Origin: Sipunculus nudus
Taxonomy: Eukaryota; Annelida; Sipuncula; Golfingiida; Sipunculidae
Length of the DNA: 64,000 nt
Assembly: GCA_026874595.1 (NCBI GenBank)
Contig: CM049317.1
Coordinates: forward strand, 24,704,401 to 24,768,400
Direction: 5' to 3'
Under the pieces are notes generated by a model that did no database searches, was not told the DNA's origin, and saw nothing but the letters and a program-made list of their open reading frames with translations. Below are positions 46,560-57,249 of the stretch, piece after piece. The translations under genes and the position numbers were made by a program. The first letter of the stretch is position 1. The number at the start of each line of letters is the position of its first letter.

Positions 46560-47165
46560 CTTGTACAGCTTAAAGGTAAGTGATCGGACGGATCATCTGA
46601 TAATACATAGGATCCATCTACCTTATGAAGTAGACAACTACTGACAATAACATAATCAAATATACCGCTACCAAAAGGAGTTTAACACATAATTAAGTCT
46701 CCTGGTATATCTGGTATATCTGTTATATTTACAGTTCTATAGCATTAAAATCACCAAGGAGAATTAAATTAAATTCATCAAATTCTGCTAGAGTATCTAC
46801 CAATAAATTTTCCAGCCTGTTGATACCATTTATTTCATCTTCATCCACATAGAATGATGAACCTGCTGGCGCAATATAACAGCAAACTATGGCCAAATCT
46901 TTATCTTCATTAATTAAGGTACCATCATACCCTTTTATTTCTGTTGCACGTAAACTAAGACCCCTCCTGTCCCAGTACTCTTCCTGACTATTCCATAACC
47001 ATAGTACTCGTGGAATGCATCAGAAAGTTCATCATTCGTGGTTGCCCATGTCTCAGTGATACATACAATACTGTGATAATTTATCCATTCTTTAAATTCA
47101 ACTGATTTAATTTTTTTCTTAAGTGCATGTGCATTCCATGTTACTATTTCTGCAATAGCATTTCT
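46560..47165 (-). pseudogene. LINE endonuclease (APE-type) domain
   Basis: Minus-strand fragments carry WNAHALKKKIKSVEF and ITETWATTNDEL (the metal-binding glutamate region) near 47,130-47,050, GTGG near 46,970, DLAIVCCYIAPAGSSF near 46,890, LILLGDFNA near 46,745 and DDPSDHLPL (the terminal histidine box) near 46,590. These are in the order of a complete APE-like endonuclease. Multiple stops and frameshifts are present. Confidence 0.78.
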
Positions 47166-47309
47166 GCTAATGCTGGACTAGTGTACATATGGCTGAAAAA
47201 TTAAGTTAAAGTTGAAAATATGACAAACAGAAACTGGTTTTTATCCACTAGCATGAGGGAACAAATCCTATTGGTTCAAATAATATTAAAGGAGAAATGT
47301 CTGAAATAA

Positions 47310-47945
47310 TGTGTGCAATAGGAAATCACGGACTGTAGTCTGTTGACCATATTTGATTTTGAGCAAGTCTGTATTTCAATAGGCCAGAAGCCCTCTTAGG
47401 CACCAATGATTACTGTGAATTTGAGAACGATAAAGCATATTGTTGCGATAGAAAATCAACGATAGTGCTCTGGTGGCCATATTGGAATTCCGACAGCACA
47501 ATTTAATAGAGATGGAGCACTTATAGGTACCAATCCTCTCTGTGTAAATGGGATAGATCAAACTTGTCCTTGTTGAGATATCGCCCTTAAAGCCATATTG
47601 GAATTCTGACAGGTCTGTTATTGGAAAGGAATTGAGCCCGCGTAGGCACCAATGATCCATGAGAAAATGATAAAGATCAAGCATGTTCTTGTTGAGATAA
47701 CCGGTGCGAAAGAAAATCACCCATTATGATCTGGTGGCCATATTGGAATTCCGACAAGCTGTAATTCAATAGGTCTGAAGCCCTCGTATGTACCAATCAT
47801 CCCTGTGAATTTGGGAAAGCTGAAGTATGTTGTTGTTGTTGAGTTATCACATGCGAAAGAAAATCAGCGATTGGGCTGTGGTGCCATATTAGAATTCTGA
47901 CAGGTCTGTAATTAAATAGGTCTAAAGCCCTCATATGACAGGAAA
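47310..47945 (-). repeat. Minisatellite array, about 140-bp units
   Basis: CATATTGGAATTCxGACA recurs near 47,483, 47,595, 47,745 and 47,885 (and weakly at 47,345). Each is followed by TCTGTAATT.AATAGG, AAGCCCTC and CACCAATxATCC. There are four to five units of 112-150 bp. It lies just beyond the LINE 5' side and may belong to another element. Confidence 0.8.
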
Positions 47946-47949
47946 AGTA

Positions 47950-49125
47950 TACAGAGTTCCGAAACATTTTTACTGAATAATTAACTTGCTCTTTAATAGG
48001 CTGATTGACAAACATAAATAGTTATAATTATATCCATGTAATAATTCATGCTGTCACCATACCCTTTATTTAGTTAATTATTCAATTAATGGTAAGCCTA
48101 CGTTTGTTATAATTTACATGAAACATGTTTGCGATATATACATGTTAACAAAATTAAAAAGGCGTGCTAAATCGCGTTAGTTCTGCACAATACTTGATAA
48201 ATAAATACAACCTGCTCCATTAATCTGGTCGCTTGTTAAATGAATTTACTTCACTTGAAAGTAAAATTTGAGCATCAGCAGACTTTTGTATTCCATGTGC
48301 TGCAAAATAAAGGCCTTGATCGAATACTTTTAGATTAGACATTATTTATCAATTATTTAATTTATTCATCGGTACACCCCAAAGTAATTGCAGGATCAAC
48401 CCCTGAAATACCATGAATATTTCGTGGAACTATTTCTTAAATGAAAGCCAGTGTACAATACTACAACTGTACCAAATTTGGTACTTTTATCACAATTTGA
48501 ACAATTTTTCCATTAACCGCCGCACTAATTAGATGGACTATTGTCCTACATTCATTCTCACACTTCCAACAAATATGCCAGGGCAACATCCTGAAAGGTA
48601 TCAACAGTCTATGAAGTTCAAACATTGACAATTATTGCAACTGGACAGAGTGTATAAAGCTGTAATGGGGGAAGATAAGGAAACAACAGAACACCTCTGA
48701 CGCAGCAGGGCAGGGGTGCTGCAAAGTCAGCCAGGCGTGACTATTCTAGTGGCAGGGAAGGTTGCAATGTACTCCATGACCTAAAGTAACCACAAGTGGG
48801 CTGGCTCAGCTTGACAATGCAATTTGATATGGCCTCCAAGATTCTTCAGAAACTTGCCGAGTTCTTTTAGCTTTTATTTTTAAATTGCAGAATTTAATAG
48901 TTTAAATTTATATGTAAGCATCATATGAAAATTGAATCAACCTGCAGTTCCCTTTACTTAAAAGACACCTCTTCCGTAAATGCAGTCATACATCATTTCC
49001 CCGAATCAAATGCTGAATTTATTCAAGGGTATCGGGCAACCACCAAATAGCTGAAACGAAAAGGATGTCAGATCAGAGAGTGAGACTTTCATTTTGAATG
49101 GGTCCTTGTTTCATTACAATCATTG
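47950..49125. other. No gene recognised
   Basis: AT-rich sequence. At 48,460-48,530 it holds the inverted match to 41.4 kb. No exon or RNA gene supported. Confidence 0.5.
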
Positions 49126-49128
49126 CTT

Positions 49129-49431
49129 AACCAAGGAGGGTATGCGTCCAGCCCCGTTCGTGTGTGTGCGTTGTGTGTGTGTGTTTGTATGTGGGTTAGG
49201 GTGCGTTTGTGTATTTGTTTCCAACATAACTCACGCAATCTTGAACGGAAATTTATGAAATTTATCGGAGCATTTCGGAAATTGAACAAGGAAGAGCCGA
49301 TTAGATTTGAGTGTTAATCCGGCACACTATTCGGTTTCAGGAATATTCACAAATGTACAGTCACTTATGCACGTATAAACCTGGGAATATGGGCCCAATA
49401 AGTGAATGCCTACATGCCCACAGATATCTAG
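49129..49431 (+). repeat. Helitron-like dispersed repeat, copy 8
   Basis: Core strings include CCAACATAACTCACGCAATC, TTCACAAATGTACAGTCACT and CCTGGGAATATGGGCCCAAT. It ends CAGATATCTAG then T. Confidence 0.78.
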
Positions 49432-49434
49432 TTA

Positions 49435-50840
49435 TTGCATGATGTGTCTTTTATCCTTTTCTTTTGAATGTCTTGAATAAATGCTAAAAACGAACATCAG
49501 ATAACAAAGCCGACCAAAATGTTAGTTTTCAAATTCAGAATTATGTTATATAACCGTGCATGCTAAAAAGTTTTATTTTCAAATATGAATTTATGAATAA
49601 CTATTTTGGTAGGAATAAAGAATGTCACCGCAGACGTTCTAGCAGTGGTCCCAGTGGGACCTAGATCATATTTAGGATAAAGAATCAGCACTTCTTTTTT
49701 TTTCAATATAAGATTTAAGCAAAACCCCTCGATACTGGCCCGATCCATCAAGAATGTTTTTATATTCGTTGAGGCAATTCCATCCTAGTTAGAAGACGCT
49801 GGGAAAGTCAGAAGGTCTTAACATTTGATTCTGGCTCTTTATTCAGTAAAGCGACTCTCATTTTTTTGTTATAACACTCCCATTGGCCTTTATGGCGAAC
49901 AACTGTGGCAGAAGATAAAATTTCTTGGACATTTATCACCAAAATTCAGCGGGAACTGCGTGATGGAATGCAATATAAATCAATTGCAAATACAAGTGGG
50001 GCCAACGGGGAAACTAAAATTATCGATCATAAATTATAAGATTAAAGTATCAAAGTAGACTTTACCGACACAATTCCAACTAATACCATGTAGAATAACG
50101 AATATGTCCAAAGGAATGGTATGTCCAATAAGGAAATGTCTTAATATTAAACGGAACATAGCCTTTTGTTCAAGGTAAAGAGTTGTTCAGGGTCATCGGT
50201 GGCGTCCCATAATTTCGCAAAGGGACGTACGGGTCCCTCTTACTGTCACGTTTGGTCCGTTTTTCTTGAATGGATGCGAGTCAATGATGATTGTAATGGA
50301 AACATTAGCAAGAATTAAGCGGGGGGCATTAATATATCAAATTAACTGCGCCTCCCGAGGTCAATGGTGTAGTCAAAAAATACTGCCCTGGCTCGTTTTC
50401 TGGGTTAATCTCCGCTTCCCCGGAAATTTTCGCGGCTCGACAAAGTGCCTGCTTCGCAAATTGGTCGGGCTTCTTACCATTTAAAGCCTACATGCAACAG
50501 GGGATTATGAAGCAATCACGTCAAGCAAGCGGCCAGATTGGGGGTTAAAATGAGTTAATTAACGTCACGGAAACATTAACTAATAAAAACTTGGTTCCTC
50601 TCTGAATCCGCCGCTTGAACTAAGGGTAAGTAAACATTCCAACAGAGGACAACAGGGATGGGCAGAACTCTAGGTTTCCGTTCCGGGTTATACATAGCAG
50701 ACAATTAAGTCTACTTTTTTTCATGGCAGGTTATTCATTAAAAACTCTGTTATCCGTGATCTATTTAAGATCTGTGACGCAGCTGTTTGCAAGTTTCAGT
50801 TTATTAACTGTTTGAATGTTGGTTCATTCGGTGTACAGCC
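49435..50840. other. No gene recognised
   Basis: Short frames only (for example 49,825-50,058 and 50,266-50,484), none with a domain. Confidence 0.5.
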
Positions 50841-50846
50841 GGTACA

Positions 50847-52182
50847 TGTTAGTTGTGTTCCGATTAATCGATTATGTCGATGAATGGTCGTTTTCTTTCA
50901 TAATCGATTAATCGATTTTGTTTGTAAATAATCGATTATAAATCATTATAAATGCACATCCAAAGAAGAAATATTTATAATATTTAAAGTTATTTCTCTA
51001 AAATATTCTTATTCTCTCTGAGATAAGAGCAAGACTTTACACAAAACGGTGCGGTTTTTACCTTAGGCTTTCAGCGTGATTTACATGTTTTACTGAATTT
51101 ACTCTGTCAATATTTTAGGTATAAATTTTTACAGCAGATTTAACGGTAACATAGAAAGTATATATCAAATAATCGATTATTAATCGATCATCATACCTTT
51201 TTTCCCTTCAATTATCGAACATGATTCTTATGCAGAAGTGGATTTTCTCTAAAATATTCTTATTCTCCCTGAGATAAGAGCAAGACTTTACACAAAACGG
51301 TGCGGTTTTAACCTTAAGCTTTCAGCGTGATTTACATGTTTTACTGAATTGACTCTGTCAATATTTTAGGTATAAAATTTTACAGCAGATTTAACGGTAA
51401 TATAGAAGGTATATATCAAATAATCGATTATTAATCGATCATCATACCTTTTTTTCCTTTCAATTATCGAACATGTTTCTTATGCAGAAGTGGATTTTCT
51501 AACTCTCTTTGTATTTTTATATTTTGGATTTAATCAATGAAGTCAGCCAGTTTTTTTTTCGAATAAATGTGTATGCAGAATAGTTAACGAAAATGCCCTC
51601 CGGGATAATTCATTATCAACAAAAATTCAGATATTGTTCCACAGAACATCAGTGTAATTTTTGTAGTTTTGTGATCAATTTGGCTTTTCATAGTATTTTT
51701 TAGAAGACGATATGCTTAGTGGTATGCTATGCGGCATAGTTATCGACAATATGTAAATTATAAATTATATTATATTAAATGTATATAAGTGGTAGGAACT
51801 GGTCTTAAAATCTTAATCGATGATTGAATATAAGCGACTGATGATCGATTATCTGATGTTCTTAATATTTCTTTATATTTTTGTACTAGATTACCTTTAA
51901 ATCTGCTGTATACTCGAACCAAAATATTGACCCCAATAGAAAGGTGTAACATGTACATCGGCATTCATAATGAAACCATCAGTCCATCCGCATTCAGGGT
52001 CGATTTGGCTGTGTAAGGTTCTCATTTGATGCTGTTTCTTACATTGTTTTCATATATCTCTGAGAGGAATAGAGTCTTTGTATCTGTTTACACAAACGTT
52101 CATAATCGATAATGCAGAAAATGATTTTGAAAAAAAAAAGACCAATCGTCGATTGAATCGGTTAATCGGCAAACTACTAACG
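50847..52182. mobile_element. 1.3 kb element with inverted ends rich in AATCGATTA
   Basis: The left end (TGTTAGTTGTGTTCCGATTA then ATCGATTATGTCGATGAATG) pairs with the reverse of the right end (CGTTAGTAGTTTGCCGATTA then ACCGATTCAATCGACGATTG) over about 45 bp. Inside are several AATCGATTA motifs and a 252-bp tandem duplication. No transposase. It is a non-autonomous DNA element of unknown superfamily. Confidence 0.68.
50995..51500 (+). repeat. 252-bp tandem duplication
   Basis: The blocks starting at about 50,997 and 51,249 are nearly identical (CTAAAATATTCTTATTCTC, CAAGACTTTACACAAAACGG, AACGGTAAxATAGAAxGTAT, AATCGATTATTAATCGATCA). Only a few differences are visible, so the duplication is recent. 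Confidence 0.93.
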
Positions 52183-52379
52183 TAAATTAAACTTATTCAC
52201 GTACCAAATATGTTAAATATACATGAAATATACTATTTCTCCTTGAAATATTAGGGTTTCGCCAAAATGTCCGAGGCACGAGTTGAGATAATCTTGCACC
52301 GGACGCAGTCAGTGGCGCAAAACATAAACAAAACATAAACATAGGACATGCGACACCAAGTGGCCGTGCTCCGCAAACT

Positions 52380-52570
52380 TTCATGTTTCTTCTCCTTGTT
52401 TGCGCCCGGTCGAATCTCTAGTCACCAAGTCTTGTAATACACGCTGTGTACCACTCAAAGTATACAAGGTATAAAACAGGTGAACTGAAGAAAGTGTGTT
52501 GTGTTTTGCCTGAAATCTTCAATTTTCAGCCAAAATGAACAAATAGGGTGTTAAAATACACATATATAAT
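52380..52570 (+). repeat. Dispersed repeat, related to 62.2 kb (copy 1)
   Basis: It shares, in order with 62,190-62,400, GCGC...TCxxACCTCTxGTCACCAA, TCTTGTxATxxTAxAC, AACAGGTGA and a CAGxxAxAATGAACxAATAG end. The repeat class is unknown. Confidence 0.5.
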
Positions 52571-52574
52571 TCCT

Positions 52575-53740
52575 GATTCTGTGCCTTTAAACATTACAAA
52601 TATATAACATTGTATTATTTTATACCTTCTTATGTTATATATAACAAATTCATATTATATTACATTATATTTTATCATATTACATTGTATTATTTAAGTT
52701 AGATCAAAGCCTATTTCATGACTCCATGGTTACGTGATAATCTCTTAAAATGTCTGGGAAATCGCGAAAAGCCAAGACAACCCAAGCTCGGCAGAGTCCC
52801 AGGTACTTGCTGCAATAACTATCACGTCAACCTTTGGCGAACAATGTCCCAGTCGCAAGGTCCTAAAATTGGCAGGGACATTATCTAGCAATTTCTGACC
52901 TTATAATTTAGCAAAGAATAAGAATTTCAGACGCTCGACTGACAACCGAGAAGGCTGTTCAATAAATCTCCCTGCTAGGCGTCGGTTAAAAGCCTTGCGG
53001 TCTTCGGTTATGTGATTGTAAACGAGGGCTCTCGCCCGATTAATAGTCCTCTGAATCACTCTTGAGGGACACTTGGTGGTTTGGAGAATGTTTAAAACCG
53101 AACCACGCTTCTATGTTAGTTTTGGCCTCTCTGGCTACTGTAGGGAGTATATGCGATATCTGCTAGACTTGGTTGACGTAAATACGTTGCAGGATTCTAA
53201 TACCGTACAACTGTACCTAGGGGTATTAGATTGGGTCTTTGGCATGTATGACCGAACTGTCTGGACAACTGTTTTACGTTCATCGTAGTCTGCCCAACCG
53301 TTTTACTTTAACTGCAAGCGTCGTAACTTTCCCATCTGCAAGATGCCATAACTGGTGGCCAGCAATTAGCTTGTCGCCTACAGAAGTTTAAGACCAATTC
53401 CACCCAGTCAGGAATGTTAGATAAATACACGTTTAACAAAGATCTTGCTGCCGATATCTCCCTGCAATTGATAATTCTGCCATCGTTGTTTCTTACCACA
53501 TTGTACTTCCCTCTAAATGGGTAATTTAAGGAACGGAACAAAATGACGTCACTCCTAAAAGTGCCGTCACAAATCCGTAGCAAGGAACATTTCTTCACTT
53601 GTATAGTTCATGGAGCTTGGTGCATTCATTTTTTTAATAAAATGTTGGTGGAGGTAACCGCCTCCATTTTTTAATGTTGACTTATCTAATTCTTAACCTA
53701 AGTATGTACATCTGCAGAGTGTTTCATTTCGGTTTGGGAC
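52575..53740. other. No gene recognised
   Basis: Frames at 53,073-53,288 (plus) and 53,308-53,598 (minus) have no domain. No exon supported. Confidence 0.45.
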
Positions 53741-53769
53741 TACTCGACAGGGCGGTAGCACTCGTTTCC

Positions 53770-54068
53770 TATCAGTTTTATTTTGTATCCTTGGGTCAAC
53801 CGAGGCCCGGTGTCTACCGCACCTGCGGGTCCTGGGTGTGTAATCATCCACACTGCTGGGTCATAACACAGAAGAACCCCCCAAAGATGCACCCGTATGT
53901 AAGTGATACACAGCTGTGAGGCACAGCCCTCCAATTAAGCCTGCAGAGCGCTCACCCTGGGTGGGGGCCGACCGTGAAAAACCTCACCGCCTCGGCTGAA
54001 ATTCGTACAAACGATCTCCAAGCTTTGAGTCCTGTGCTCTACCCTTGAGCCACTGAAGTCGGTCCGCT
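53770..54068 (-). repeat. tRNA-derived SINE
   Basis: On the minus strand, GTGGCTCAAGGGTAGAGCAC (box A, near 54,030-54,053) is followed by GATCGTTTGTACGAATTTC (box B, 53,999-54,017), the spacing of a tRNA promoter. A body of about 230 bp continues leftwards to about 53,770, with an A-rich tail-like ATACAAAATAAAA near 53,780. This is a SINE of about 300 bp. The family name is unknown to me. Confidence 0.72.
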
Positions 54069-54069
54069 T

Positions 54070-54590
54070 GGTGCATGCTTTGTATGATTAACTTAACATA
54101 TTCCTAATAGACTAAACAGCAATTATTGTGTTCGATTGTGGGCATGGTACTCGAATGGGTTACCAAGAATAAGGACAAATCAAATATATAGAATATTTCA
54201 ACACGCTATGCCCATATGTTCCCTGTGCAGTCAGAGTTTAAGTACATCTAAATTCAACGCACTTTACAGAGCATGTCATAAAACAAAGTAACACAGACAA
54301 ATCTGACATGAACTCCCTAACATCAGCACCTCAGATGAAGTATATCGACTTCACTACGGAGCAAAGTAAGCCCTGGCTGACCGTTTCTTTCTTTTTTCGA
54401 GTTGACCGCAATATGAATCAGATGGGCCACAGTTTAACACCGGATGTAAGTTTGTCGTCTGCTACACCGGTGTCTCATACTTTATCTCCTTCACGCAACA
54501 GGGGTTAAAAGAAAATCTTAACCTCTATAAATCTGGCTTGGATTGCTGATATATTCCTTACTAGCGGATGCTACCCATCAAATGTTATAG
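54070..54590. other. No gene recognised
   Basis: The frame at 54,308-54,508 has no domain. If the duplicated exon at 54.6 kb is real on the minus strand, this is the side of its first intron. Confidence 0.4.
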
Positions 54591-54594
54591 AGTT

Positions 54595-55200
54595 TTTGAG
54601 TTTTGTCTATTTCGGCCCTCTGACATTAGAGAGTCTACAACCAGCGGCTTAGCGTCAGAGTGCTTTTACATACTTCAACGAGAAGAGCCTTGTAACATTC
54701 TATAAGGATGCAAATATTTTTGTCATTTGTGAAAACGTCTCATATCCTACAAATATGTCATTTGATATAAACCAAACCTATCGTTAGCTTTATTAATGTA
54801 ATTTTGTAACCACACCTACTATGTGCGAGTAAAGGTCCCTTTTTAAATCATCATATTCGTGAATGCCTCTGCATGTTTGTTGAATTTCTGACCAAATGAA
54901 TACAAGCATGGTTACCACGGTTTATCGAACGAGAGAGTTGAACGAGATACAGGAAATGACTCGTTTCCATAGAGACGGATTTTCCATTTGGTTTGTGAGT
55001 TCGCACGTATTTTTTGTGTTAAATCATCACTCGTAGCCATAAGTTAAGATTATCGGCTTGTTATCACGATATAAATGCAACAGGGTGGTTGAACGTTATG
55101 GTTCATTACCTCGTATGGCTTGTGTCACGACTCAAGTTAGGATTTCCAGTCCAATATATGTGCCTACCGAGTCGTGCATTCACGGCTACTATTAACATGT
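54595..55200. repeat. Segment duplicated at 14.4-15.0 kb (copy 2, exon decayed)
   Basis: It aligns with 14,395-15,000 in the same orientation. The exon part retains residues such as ILIE, L..VCKSTLTL and SLMS on the minus strand, but shifts frame afterwards and no signal peptide is evident. The upstream half is well kept (GCATGTTTGTTGAATTTCTG, CATCACTCGTAGCC, CGTATGGCTTGTGTCACGAC). Confidence 0.7.
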
Positions 55201-55303
55201 ACCTCCACAAGATTTCCATAACATAACAGCCTAGTTCGGTACTTTGAGAAAATCTTTACACATCAAAAAAATTTGGTAGATATTTAATACGATTATAAAT
55301 AAA

Positions 55304-55598
55304 TTAGAAATCTGCATTCTCAGGAATGCAAGCCTCCACCATCAGAGGGTACCTATTGTGAGATGCTCCCCAAACCGTGGTTACATTCATTCATTCGGAC
55401 CCTATCCCCAGGTTCATTCGTGCATAAGTGAATGTACATTTGTCATCCTTAATGACGTTACTGAATCCGATTCATGTGCCGGATACATACCAAAATATTA
55501 TAGAATCTTTATTGGCCAACACCCGAAATGCCCTGTAAACTTCATGAGATTCCGTTCATGATTGCATGAGATATGTAGTGAACAAATACACAAACACA
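55304..55598 (-). repeat. Helitron-like dispersed repeat, copy 9
   Basis: The minus-strand end is the hairpin GCATTCCTGAGAATGC, then AGATTTCTAA, then T. CTAA still fits the CTRR rule. Its other end meets copy 10 head to head. Confidence 0.78.
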
Positions 55599-56046
55599 CA
55601 ACATCTCATGGATTTTTCAGGGCACCTCGGAAATGGACCAATGAAGAATAGATTAGATTTTCGTTTAGGTCCGGCTCATGATCTGGATCCAGGAAGGTTC
55701 CTGGAATATCCACAAATGCGTAGTCACGTGAGCACCGATGAACCTGGGAAAACGGCCTAAATGAAATGGCCGAAATTGGTCTGTTAATAAAACGGTCGAG
55801 CGCCAAGTTCTTCGGAGTGAAGGTTATCCAGTGGTTTTCTGCAGTAAGGCCGGTGTAACGGGCAAATTTAAAGTATAGGGATCCCATTGTTCGCAGAGCG
55901 TTTTTGAAAAGTGTGCTTTCAGTTGTGAGGTGAGCGGCTGACTGTGTCCCCACAATATGGAACACCCCCCCCCCCCCCTCCCCCCCCCCCCACCAAACAC
56001 ACTTCACATGGCGGAGGCTTGCATTTCTTGGAATGCAGATATCTAG
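55598..56046 (+). repeat. Helitron-like dispersed repeat, copy 10 (long form)
   Basis: It runs from CACAACATCTCATGGATTTT to the hairpin TGCATTTCTTGGAATGCA, AGATATCTAG and T. It contains the long-form part (CTTCGGAGTGAAGG, GTTCGCAGAGCG). Long C runs lie at 55,965-55,991. Confidence 0.8.
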
Positions 56047-56049
56047 TTT

Positions 56050-56925
56050 CTACTGTCAACAATTTCCAAAAGTTTCCCCATAATTTACCTAAAAAACATT
56101 TCCAGGAAATCATGGGCTTTATTTCGGGTCGGACAGGGGGACATGCTCCCCCTTTTACCATGGGTATGGATCAAGTACTTTTTGCCCTCCCCGCCCCAAC
56201 CCCCCCCCCCCCCCAACCCCCAAGCGTAAACCTAATTTTTCTCCCCTCATTTTAAAAAAAATTCAGGATGCTGCAGGTCTCTGCTGCCTCACGGAATTGG
56301 CACAGATCATGTTTTTGAATGTTTAAATATCGTAAAAATATTGAAATGTAATGTGGTGAAAATTTATTTTCGCAAAATTAAATATAAATTTAAATAATAT
56401 ATTTCATAATATGATGGACCAGGATAGCCGTGTTGGTAGCTTTAAAACCTTTATCTCCTGTATACGGCTTTTACGAGTGCTGTTTATTTAATATACAACT
56501 TTTTTTTGTTGACGAAAACTTAGAGAAGACCTCACTGTCATATTCAAGGTCAAACGGAACAAAATGGGAAGGAAATGGTTACATAAAATTTATTGAACAC
56601 TACTGGTGATCTAAAGGTGACACATTCCAGCTGAAAATCAAAGTTACAGCTTTTGGTTGCAAAAAGTATTAAACAATAAGGCTTAATGTTGGAGGCAACA
56701 TTTTTATACCATATATGACTATATAACTTCTATTGGTGACTAGATGAGACGGCAAATTCTTAATTCAGTATTAATCCCAGCATGAAATACACGCTCTATC
56801 CAATATACAAAGGCTTTAAGCTCTCGTCATGTAAAACGGGGCAAGGGCACAGGTGTCCATGTCTGTCTCTTCCTATATATCTGTGTACCTGACTAATTAT
56901 GTACCTTACTCATACCTAATTATGG
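56050..56925. other. No gene recognised
   Basis: C runs at 56,200-56,215 and AT-rich DNA. The proline-rich frame at 55,944-56,255 is only the C runs translated. Confidence 0.5.
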
Positions 56926-56934
56926 TACATCAAA

Positions 56935-57245
56935 ATGAGTTAATTCATTACAGCTCCATTTTCGTAATGCAGCTTTTGTATCTGTACCAACGCATGTCAT
57001 CAGCAGGCACCTTGATGTTACATTTACAGGCAGTAAATAAATTAAGGTCCATTTTCCTTATACAACTTTTGTATCCTTATCAAAACATCAACAGACACCT
57101 TGATGTTACTATTACAAGGAGGTAATTAATTAAAGCACCATTTTCCTAATGCAACTGTTGTGTCTTTATCAACACATATACTCAGCAGGGACCTTGTACA
57201 TCGATGTTACGTTTACAAGGTGTTAATTGATTACAGCTCCAAACA
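56935..57245 (+). repeat. Minisatellite, about 95-bp units
   Basis: The phrase TTACAGCTCCATTTTCxTAATGCA and its followers CATCxxCAGxxACCTTGATGTTA and TTACAAGGxGxTAATTxATTA recur near 56,950, 57,045, 57,137 and 57,232, giving a little over three diverged units. Confidence 0.8.
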
Positions 57246-57249
57246 GCAT

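Larger units (their letters stand above)
42430..47165 (-). mobile_element. Decayed APE-type LINE, split by a later insertion
   Basis: Minus strand, from about 47,165 to 42,430: an apurinic-type endonuclease, then (after a 2.2 kb foreign insertion at 44,039-46,235) reverse transcriptase and the C-terminal region. All frames are broken many times. The two flanks of the insertion join sensibly in protein space: the right side ends ...WKNMRFLN and the left side resumes KKKIVSTV then WYKHFKELL. The element belongs to the large group of endonuclease-bearing LINEs; I cannot place it more exactly. No intact ORF, target duplication or tail was identified. Confidence 0.8.
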
